Below, one piece after another: positions 10,945-21,100 of a stretch of 64,000 bases of DNA (position 1 is the first letter of the stretch; every line of letters begins with the position of its first letter). The notes beneath the pieces were generated by a model, which worked only from the letters and a program-made list of their open reading frames with translations, was not told the DNA's origin and did not search any database. Location of the stretch: assembly GCA_018806985.1 (NCBI GenBank), contig JADANN010000446.1, positions 415,001 through 479,000 of the forward strand, given 5' to 3'. Made by a program: the position numbers and the translations under genes. Origin of the DNA: Angiostrongylus vasorum (Eukaryota > Nematoda > Chromadorea > Rhabditida > Metastrongylidae).

Positions 10945-11796
10945 TCAAGGCCCTTTCTGAAGAACTCTGACCATCGCGTCGGTGGTCTTCCCTGCAGTAC
11001 GTTTGACATCCCGAGGAATCCAGTCACTAACGGCTCTTGTCCATCGGATGTCATTCATACGCATTACGTGTCCGGCCCACCTTATTTTCGATTGTTTGGC
11101 ATACAGAACGGCATCTTTGATTTTTGGTCGTCGACGCAGATCGGAGCTTCGGATCCCTTCCCTTACTTCTGTGGATTCGATAACGCTAAGTGACCTTTCA
11201 TCCTGCTTACGCAGCGACCAAGTTTCTGACGCATACGTTAGGGCAGGAAGTACCGTTGAGTCGAAAAGGTGGGCACGGAGTCGGGTGTTCCTTGTTCTCT
11301 TCACTACATTCTCGATGCTCTTGAAAGCACCCCAATCCGCTCGTTTCCTTCTGCTCAGCTCTGGAGCTGGGTCGTTCGTCATATTGATTTCTCGACCTAG
11401 ATAGATATAACTGGAGCATTCGGAGATATTCGTTCCGTTGAGCATGAATGGGGCATGCGAAACCAATCCGTTGTTCATGAACATCGTTTTTGTGAGATTT
11501 AGTTGAAGACCAGTATTTCCACAGGCTTTATCAAAGTCGGTAAGCAGTCGTTCCGCTTGGCTAATGTTTGGTGTTATAAGGACGATGTCATCAGCAAAGC
11601 GAAGATGGTGTAACTGCCGACCATCGATTTTCACTCCCATATTATCCCATTCTAATGTTCGCATGACGTTCTGGACGTTGGCGGTAAATATTTTTGGCGA
11701 AATGGTATCGCTTTGCCTAACTCCTCTTTTGACGTCAATGATAATATCTTCGTAGAATGGTGAATACCTTGGTTGTGAAATTTTTGTACAGCTCAC
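10945..11796 (-). pseudogene. RTE-1 copy C reverse transcriptase core and C-terminal domain, 283 codons
   Basis: Open for 283 codons. From the start: IIIDVKRGVRQSDTISPKIF (motif B), LRFADDIVLITPNISQAE (the FADD catalytic box), LQLNLTKTMFM, ISECSSYIYLGREINMTND, LRAHLFDSTVLPALTYASET and IRWAGHVMRMNDIRWTRAVS. The upstream RT part (fingers, NYHPICLLSVVYKLFTRV) lies in another frame at 12140-11871, with a further piece at 12432-12178. Motif B reads RQSD rather than the usual RQGD, a Gly to Ser change also seen in copy E. Confidence 0.8.
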
Positions 11797-12899
11797 GAAG
11801 AATCTTTACGTACTGAGTAGGGACTCCTTGACTATCCAGGGCTTCCAAGACTGTTTCTATCTCGACTGCATCAAAGGCCTTTTGTCAATCCATGAAGGTG
11901 ACACAGAGCGATCTTTTTGTACTCTCGCGATACTTCAATGAGCCTTGTCATCGTGTGGATTTGGTCCATCGTACTAAATCCTTTTCGAAACCCTGCTTGC
12001 TCACATGGCTGTCCTTCGTTCAGTGTTCTGTCAATCCTGTTTAGGATGACTCGAGTGAAAAGCTTGTAGACGACTGACAGTAAGCAGATTGGATGATAGT
12101 TGCCGCTATCCTTTAGGTCACCCTTCTTGAACAATAGCACGGTCTTGGTGGTCTTCCATTGAATGGGTAGCCTGCATTCAGACAGGTAACGTGTGAAGAG
12201 CAGAGCCAGTGTGTTTATGAGGACTGGCGGAACGTTCTTCAGGTGTTCTGGTGTTATCCTTTCCGGACCTGATGTTGTTCGATTTTTTCATCGACGAAAT
12301 GGCATGTCGGATTTCGGAAGGGAGAACTGGTGGTGCAACATATCCATCCTCCTTCATTTCATATGACAAAGGGTGGACGTGGCTATCGATGATCTGAGTA
12401 GTATTCGTGTGTTCGTGAATAATTTTCTCCATTGCCTTTCTGGACGCTGTAACTGTTCCGTCTGGGCGCCGGATTGGCGAAGCTTCGGTGGGCTTTGCGA
12501 TTGCTTTTCCCGGCCGCTGCAGCTTCGATCGTTACTGCTGCTCTTCTCTTTAAGATCTTCTTTTATCGCCTGTCTGCACTGGTTTGAATGTTCGGACGTT
12601 AGTTCGCGGTTACCTGCAGCTCGTGCGGTTCCACGCTGGCGTATTAGCTCGAGTGTTTCTAGAGACAAACGTCTCTTGGCTTTTTTTTTCAAAACGACTT
12701 TCGGACTCTCAGCTTTCATGACGCTAACGTGAAGATGTTGAATGAGCCGATCGTATTCTTCGTCGATGTTATCGACAACGGCATCTTCCCAATAGCCGAC
12801 TGATGAATTGAATAAGTCCCAGTTTGTAGTGGTTCTGGGACTTCGGTTTTTTAAATTTAGCGGCTTTTTCTCCTTTGCGCGAGGAATAGAATCTTGCAC

Positions 12900-13678
12900 G
12901 AAGGAGACGGTGGTTTGATCCCGTGTAGAGTAGAATTTTTAGGGACAACAGCGACATCGGTTAGGCAAAACCTTCTATTTACTATGATGTGGTCTATTTC
13001 GCTCTCCATTGGGAGACTCCCACGTCCAGCGCTGAAGGTGGCGCTTCTGGAATTGTGAGGATAAACTCAGACAGCCGCTCACCCTGTTCGTTCCATTCTA
13101 ATCCGTGGGTCCCAATGTGACGTTCTTCAGACGTTCTTATTTGGTCCAATCTTGACGTTGAAATCTCCAGTGATGACCTTGAAGAATGTGTGGTCTTCTC
13201 TGTAGAACGTCTCCAATTCCATATAGAACGCTTCGGCTTCTTGTTCATCATAGTTTGATGTCGGCGCGTAAACGACGAAGATTGTCAAAGCCGAAATTGA
13301 CCCACGTCTTTTTAATCGTAAACGTCCGATTTGGATTGTAAGTTGTTCGAATGAATCGATATTCATGGACAAACTCGTGTTGACGAGAACGCCGACGCCC
13401 GCCCGACTCCTCTACTGTCGCATGTTCCGAGGAACAGTTCTTCTCCGGTGTCATAGACAGACGTTGAAAGGCTGGCGTCGTCTCGTCTCGGCCAGGCCGA
13501 TGACGTCGTACTTTATCTTCTTGCTTGCATGAGCAAGTCTTCTATCGAGGACTCGGATGGAAGTGTACGTGCATGTACGTGCATTGTAGGTACAGATCGT
13601 CACCATAGTTCTTTGAAATCCAGGCAGCTTCCATTGGCCCTGAGATTTTAGCAGCCTCTCCGTACTCGTCCTATCCAA
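12900..13678 (-). pseudogene. RTE-1 copy C endonuclease domain
   Basis: Segments in different frames: 13678-13451 (TICTYNARTC, GLAETRRRQPF), 13372-13127 ([30 protein letters not shown]) and 13251-12994 (HIGTHGLEWNEQGERLSEFI). The SDHR-equivalent TGSNHRLLRARF follows at 12920-12890. Motif order is that of a complete APE-type nuclease, but indels disrupt it. Confidence 0.75.
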
Positions 13679-14237
13679 CGCTGCGAAATTGGGGGGCTCT
13701 TTCGGGGTGAGGGGAATGAGGCCGGTTTTTTTTTACTGTGTTTAGCATTTTTGATACCCACGTATAGCTTGCTGGGCTCTGAACGTGGGGGGCTGGGTAT
13801 AGTCACGGGATAGCTTGCCAAGCTCTCCCAGAGTGGACATGGAGCTTATTTGTTGGAGGCGACTCCTAACCGCCTCCCATATACTTCCCTGTCACTTGAT
13901 TGCAGGCTTTTGCCCGAATTGACTCGTAGAATACAATCTGCACAAACCAGAACGCACCCACACACGCGTGCATGAATACGCCCCGCAAATGCAGAAAGTA
14001 TGTGCCAAATCGGCACAGCAGAAACAGGGAGTCCATCCCCTGGATCCAGCTGCGTCTCAGGGAAGCAAAGGTCGCTTTTTGGTCCGCGATTAACCCCCTA
14101 TCCGCCACCTGGGGACGCGCCACATAGCCTCGCGACTAACCGGCTCGAGATCCCTCAAATGAGGGAGATCCGTGGAAGGACAGGGTATCCACGGAAAAAT
14201 GGGCGCATCGTGAAAGCGTTGGACCTTTCGTGTTGTA

Positions 14238-14729
14238 ACAACTAATTGTGGACATAGATTAAGTTTTGATCATATAACACCTTCACGTCGCTTTGTAGTA
14301 AATCGATGGTTTGTAAAACACAGATTTGTTACTGTGGCTGGTCCATGGATAGATAGCTCCACTTAGAAACAGCCATTTAGGACTGCGGGACTCATCAGAA
14401 TAACAAATATATAGTGGAAAGAAATTCTTTGGCAAAAAGCAGTTAACATTAGACTAGTTGCTCTAGTTCTCTCTTCAACCGGCGTAAACCATTTGCCGTG
14501 GGCCACCTAACAGCTAAAGGTGACTGTTGAAGAAGCAGATAATCTTGGTCGTTTCCTATATCCCTATACATCCAAAAAATCTGTTCTTTTCCCATGCAAA
14601 ATTTTGTTGAAGCCTTTCGTCGCCTTTCATTTACCAGTTTGTGAAATTATGAACAAATAGATGTAAAAAGACCTAATTCGTAGTTATATAGTGGAATCAA
14701 GAGGATTTTTTTAAATAAATAAGGAATAA
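14238..14729. other. Unassigned stretch
   Basis: No coding pattern or recognised repeat between the RTE-1 leader and the small tRNA-like repeat at 14730. Confidence 0.4.
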
Positions 14730-14837
14730 ACCACATCGATGCTTAAATATTTGCAAAACTGGGACCCCAAGCCAGCTTCGAACGAGCGATTACACTTTCC
14801 AGCAGCTCACGTGCTACTCACTGCGCTACCATGGCCC
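14730..14837 (-). repeat. tRNA-like SINE1-type single head
   Basis: On the minus strand this reads GGCCATGGTAGCGCAGTGAG (A-box-like TAGCGCAGTGA), then CGCTCGTTCGAAGCTGGC (B-box-like), then a tail with AGTTTTGCAAATATTTAAGC that matches the SINE1 tail. It cannot be a functional tRNA: it lacks a plausible acceptor stem and is directly joined to the SINE tail. Confidence 0.6.
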
Positions 14838-15103
14838 TTGAAAATAATAGCTTGAAAGATTAAAGAAACAAGGAATCAAGTAACTATCCAGAAAGATTCC
14901 ACGACAGTGGAAACAACTGTGGTGAACCGATAACGTCTACGTTAAAGACTATAGCGAACCAGAATTAAGAAACGGTAGAAAGCAAATCTACAGTTTCGTT
15001 TAATACCTTTGTGCTCTTTCACATACTTGAATGGTCTTTATTTTGAAAAAACACTGATCGTCCTTTTCTAAGAAGGTGATAAAAAAAGTTTGTACATGGA
15101 AAC

Positions 15104-18100
15104 TCACTTCACTCGTTCACTGACGTTTCTTCCTTTGCGCAGCAGATAAAGTAGACGTTGGCGAAATTCCTTGTTCAACGTTATGTAGACGAACAAATTA
15201 ATACCAGCATTCAATATTTGCAGCCATTCGGATGGTTTTGAAACGCTCATGAGAACCTCCAACAAAGGAAACTTTTTATTTTCTGTTTTTACACAATGTT
15301 TTTTGTTACGGTTACGATGTGTTTTTATCGGTTTAGTGTTGCAATCCAATAACTGTGAACTCGTAATGAACATTGCCCATTCTAGAAAAATCTTTTGAAA
15401 AAAACATTTGCAAATAAGGTATTTTTTCTACTTGCGAACGTAGTCTGACAAAGTCTGTTAAGGGGAGGCTAGCACAAAGGTAGTGATGTCCGTCATCATG
15501 ATCATGGTGCTAGTTTGATTCCGCTTCGAGCCAGCCAAGCCTCTTATCCCTCGGGGGAAAAATCACTCTCTGCAAACCAATTGGGAACGCTCCAGCCCGG
15601 CTATCTCCGGACTCCAAGGAGAATTGCTCGACCACCATTCTACGAGATTCAAGATGAAATGAAAATCCTCAAGCAGCAACCGAAGCCGCAGGTAAAAGTT
15701 TGAAGATCTTCGTGGGCAATGGAGATGAGGGAACGAATTGAATATGAGAAGTCCTGGGATCCGCACAGTATACGCGAAGACGGGTCAAATAAAATGAAAT
15801 AGAACAAATAAAAAAGTCTATTAAGTAGGCACAAGTAAATTTACAGTTATTGGAAGCACTTTGCATCGAATGGGGGTCTTGAAAAAAGCCAAAAAAGCTC
15901 TTGTGAAGGAATCTCAAACTGGGCTCACAAGTTCTCCACATATCTCTTTGTCAGTGCAATGAAAAAGCCAGCATAAATTGAAGTCAGATTGATTTCGGGA
16001 GCAAAAGTTATTAGTTTCTTTTCCAGGACGAATATTTTTTTTCTGTGGACCAGTAGTTTATATTCTCTCCTGTTTAAAATTTTGTAGGATTTTATAAACT
16101 TCGTAGCCATGATTTTTTCCAGATAAATAGGTTACTTCTTTCAGAAGTGCTTCGGTAGAGGGCGCATCACTTATATGGAGAGAAGGAAAAAAAAACTATT
16201 GCATAGCTATAACTTTTAGATAAAACCAAATAAAAACCTTACTTGCCCTACGTAGACCTTATAGAGTGATTTGAAATTCGGCACTGAAACAAGTACAGCA
16301 GAAAGCACGGAAATAAGCAGGTAATACCGAATTGTATCCACATGGTGTTGTGCTTGACGTCTGTAAAGTGATGTAGACGAAATCAGCAGCAACATTTCCA
16401 ACGCGTTCTTTTAAAAATAATGCTATTAATTGTAAATGGCATTGTCGATAAAGGATTTTAATATTGGAAACAAGTGTGGCAAAATTGTTAAGATGTCTCC
16501 TTGCGAGCGCATGAACTTTGGTTTGATTCCTCCCTCCGGACAGTTAAAGCCCACATCCCTTAATCATTAGACGATACTATGAATAGAGTCCAATGCATGG
16601 AGCGCGTGATCGCATACTACAAGAACTGACAAACGCTGATCCCATTATCGCTTTATTTAAAATAACATATACGAGAACAACAGTTACTTTAAAGAAAGTC
16701 GACAGAAAGAATACGGAACATGTGAGCGGTGGAATTCATGTGCAATGTTGACGAAACTTTCGTTTAGTGTACCAGTCTGACACATTTAATATTTACTAAT
16801 CCTTAAAATGAACTCATAAATGGGGGGTTCATTTGAGCATTTTTTGTAACAAATGTGTTTCCACGCTTTGTTGTGTATAAGTGCTGAAAGGTTCAGAGGT
16901 TCTGAGTAAAAATTCCAGGCTCATTTCCAAATTGTCGGACCCCCCACAGGAATTAACCCAGCTGCACATCTTAGTCCGACTGACTGTCAGGAGTTACACT
17001 CGTCGCAGTGAGTGTGTGGTAATTGCATAATTTCGTAACTTCACACGAACAGCAAAAAAGCAAGCTTCATAGTAACATTTAAGTACTTCTTTGGAGCTGG
17101 GAACTAATGCAATTCGATTGAATGGTTGAGATCATATAGGGATTTTTTTGGGTTTAATTCAAATAATACCAAAGCTTTTCATGTTACATGCCTCATGCCT
17201 ATGCAATAACTTGTAGAGGTTAACGAACGAATAAAGCTAGTGTTTCTCCATTCTCAGATTTTTTTAAAAACAGTATTATTTTGTCAGCCTGGGTGGGACG
17301 GGATATTTTTTCATTTGGAGCGCAGAAACGAGTGGACGATCTTTCGTGTATTGCGCAGCAACTCTAGCAGCTGCGCTATATGCAGTCCTATATTGCTTAG
17401 TTGGATAGTTGGACGACCGGTCCCCATTGGATGTGCGGAATCCAGCATAATCTCCATTTTTCGGTCAGCATAATCTTCATTGCTCTGAGTTTCGCTGGTT
17501 TAGCTATTGTGTTTCCCTGGAGTCCCGAGGTCATCTTCGCCAAATTCTGCCCCAAGTCGTCGCCACCACAGGTACTCGCCGTCCTTGTGGATCAGAGCGA
17601 GATTTGCCACCACTCGACTAGTTTGGTACCAGGACGGCGACGAATCATAGTAGTGGTTTACTCTTATTTGGGCTTCCTGATGGAAACGCCGGACTCCTTC
17701 TCAGCTTGGGACACCCTACCGGGTGATGAATCCTCCCTTGTAACAGCCCGATTCCCAGGAACACCTAACTACGAAGAGACGATAAAACATTGGGAGGCAG
17801 GCCCATATTGTTGTAAATACTTAAGTAGAGTTTTTGTGGTTACTCACATTCCTCCTTGGGTAACAGTTATGAGACTATGAAATGAATTGAGCAATGCCGA
17901 ACTCCTGACAGCATGCGAACAACGATCATCTATGTATTTACTTAAAATCGGGTTCTTTCGCTTACGGATTCTTTTTCATCGTCGCTCTTGCTTTTGCATA
18001 GGCGAACGCGTTTAATGTTGTCGACAGAAGATTGCTGACAATGCATGAAATGTAGATAAAAGCTGAGAATGCCGTTCCGAATGTAGATTTTCGCCCACAG

Positions 18101-21100
18101 TTATAAGTCATTGAACGATTGTCACTGAGAACGCACATTAGACCCAATAATAAGACGACAATGACGATAACTCCGCTAAGAATAGGCACTAAGATACACC
18201 TAAAAGAAATTATGGATTACGTTTTATTCTATAGGTTAGGTAATTGGTCTAAGCTTTTCCATGATTTACTTAATTGATCGATCGATTAATCTCTTAAATA
18301 TCCTCCAATTAAACTAAACAGGACAACAATTGGAATGATATTGTCAAGTTTAGTCCACTTATGGAGTACTTACAGGTCTTGGAGCTAATGTCACCTACCT
18401 CAAATATCGTCGATCGACACTGATTCGATAAAAAAAATGGAAACGTTATAGCAATAAATCTTTCCATGCCCATCCATAAAATTGTCATAGCAATCAATAC
18501 GTCACCTAAAAGTTGTGATTTGAGCTTTTCTGTTGTTGATTCTCTGAATTTCAAAGCTTATAGTTAGCGTGAATGCATGCCAAATTTATTCCCAAAACTA
18601 CGGGTGTTGGACTTTTTTAAATGGTAAAAAATTTTTTCGGACTTTTTACAAAGTTATGATCTTCGCTGTCTCTGACTATCTCCAGACAGATCTCTGAAGA
18701 ATTCTGTGGTGGAAAACTTGATGGAAAAAGCTTAGAAATATTTCCACATAGACCACGATGACGTATGAGTGCAAACCTGAGCGCTCAAGTTTCTTAAAAG
18801 TTTGAATAAAAGAAAGTTCTCTCACTTTTACTCACCTATCAACTTTGACTGTAATCCAATGTCCAGCGCACACTCGGCACTGGTCTTAAGTGGAATCTTC
18901 AGCGTGCTTATAGCTGTGGAATACAATTGAATTTGCTCAAATCCGGTATAAACAGCGGACATCGAATAAATCAAATCAGCAACAGACAGCTGAATAAGAA
19001 GCTGAAAAAAACTGTTCAGAACTTTAAAGAAATATTTTAAAAAATACATGACTAAAATATTCGACAAAATCCAGTCGACACATTGATTGTTGTAGTGCGA
19101 CTAAAAATCCGCAGATTAGTGGACAGTTTAAGTGACGAGTTTTTTGAACATAAGAATGAATAGGTCGGTGGACAAGTTAACCACACGGCAAAGGGTGAAG
19201 CACAACGATTCCGAGCACAGTATACTCCTGATTTGACAAGTGATAGCGTTCTAGGTGGACATGCATGACATTTCAGAAGAAGTTTGCTCACCTTTAACCG
19301 TAAAGCGTTGTTTTTTAAGGCTGTCAGAATTTCAGTGCCCGAAGTCTTCCAACTTTCGTTTTTCTTATGCATAAATGTAGAGCAGGTAGAGGAGTGGTAA
19401 GCGATTCCGTGAAAAAAATTCTAGCCTGGCAAACCAAGGGTTTTAAGTAGAATCTACTCGACAAGCATTCAAACAACATTCATAAAGAAAAGGGCATTCT
19501 TCAAGCAGCATCCTAGCCCAGACACGAAAAGTACGAAGACCTTCTCGTACGACAGATGCGAGGAAACGACTCGAATATAAGAAGTGCTGTGATCACATGA
19601 GTGATGTGGTTACGAGCGGTGTATGCACTCCCTATAACGACTATCAGATGATCTAAGGAGAACCTACTAAAATAAGGCAGTGTTGAATAGCACGTGTGGC
19701 GCAGTGGTCGAAGGCGCCCTGCAACGCACACGTGGAATTGATCTCTGAGCCTGTGGCCCAGCAAGCTTTCCATCCCTCCGGGGTCGGCAAAGTGGTACCA
19801 GACTTGTATGGGAGGATAGCACCACTGGCTCCATACATCAGTAGGCCACCGCGAGTTATTGTAAAAGCTAGATATGCATTCAATCACCTCCAAACGATGC
19901 TTGATGAAGCCGAACGCGTGGCCCATCTCTTAGGGATTGATCAACGCCGTGAGCTTTATCCCAGCACTCATTAGAAAGCCCAAAAATTCTCTGGCCGGAA
20001 CCAAACCCAAATGTGAAGATGGACGCCTTGGATAATGGATGCAAGTGATCGAATCGCGTTAATGAAATGCTGGGATCAGCATAAAGCATGAATTTGGGCC
20101 ATGTGAAATAAGGGAAAAATAAATTAAATGCTTCATTGTTCATGTTTTTCGAAAAATTTGTTACACAATTGATTTGATTGTGCATAATGCTGCACAGAGC
20201 TTTAGTCACATGAGTCACATTGAAGGTGTTCTCAGTTGTCTCCCTCGCACCAGTTTTCATCCAGCGTCGCATGCATGTCGTTACTATTCCTCCTTTAATA
20301 AATAAACTACTACGCCCTTCACTATGGCCTGGTTTTTACGCACTTAATGAAAAGCGGCTATTGGCTGTCAAAACAGCAATGAATCAAAAAGCAGCTCTGT
20401 TGCTCGAAGCATATAAAACACCATTGAGAAGACACCTGATGGTATTGCCTTCTAATAGGTTTTGCCATAAAATATAACTCAAATAGAATTGTAGCGAGTC
20501 TACGCCGTGTTTCAACAAATTACAGCGAAAATGTTTGGCAGTGATCAAGTGCTCAAATGTGGAGACAAGTCTAAGAGGTGACAGAACGCATACGTGCTCT
20601 ATAAAATGACTTCTACAAATGCATTAAGTTAGTGTTCTTATGCTTCCAAACAAATTTGGTGCCAACTTTGCACTCCGAAATGTTCGGAACATAGGGGTCG
20701 AACAAACCCACGTTTTTTAATATAGACCACCTCTAACTGCGTTATACGCACACTTTTTAACAGAAGAGAGAACCGAAGTCAAATCTTAGACGAGCGTGTA
20801 TTTGTGCTGAGACCCAGTTTTGTTCGGAGGAGATCCTTGTAAACCGACAACTATCCACTTCGGTCTGCTTTCCTTCTCCTGTTACGTTTTTAATGAACTG
20901 GGTCTTTTTCCGACTTATGTGTAGTCCAATGTAGTCCAATCGTTTTTTCCCGCTTCATTGATCATCATCTCTGCTTCGCCGACAATTCTCGAGAAGATGA
21001 CGACATCATTGGCAAGTCGAAGATTTAATAGAAATTTTCTTTCAACACGCATGCCTTTTTCATCTCTAATGACTTCATTATCCACTGCAGTGCAGCATTG

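Larger units (their letters stand above)
10800..14180 (-). mobile_element. RTE-1 non-LTR retrotransposon, copy C (near full length, frameshifted)
   Basis: Read on the minus strand from 14180: leader (14180-13680), endonuclease (13680-12900), basic linker (12900-12430), reverse transcriptase (12430-11400), C-terminal domain (11330-10850), tail of TGACAGGTGACAGG-type repeats at 10800-10825. All domains are present in order, making this the most complete RTE-1 copy, but the frame is broken at least six times. It is the reference against which deletions in the other copies can be seen. Confidence 0.85.

Noticed and set aside
17401..17880. 159-codon plus open frame.
   Set aside because: It is the complement of a SINE4 copy; similar frames recur in other SINE4 copies in both strands.
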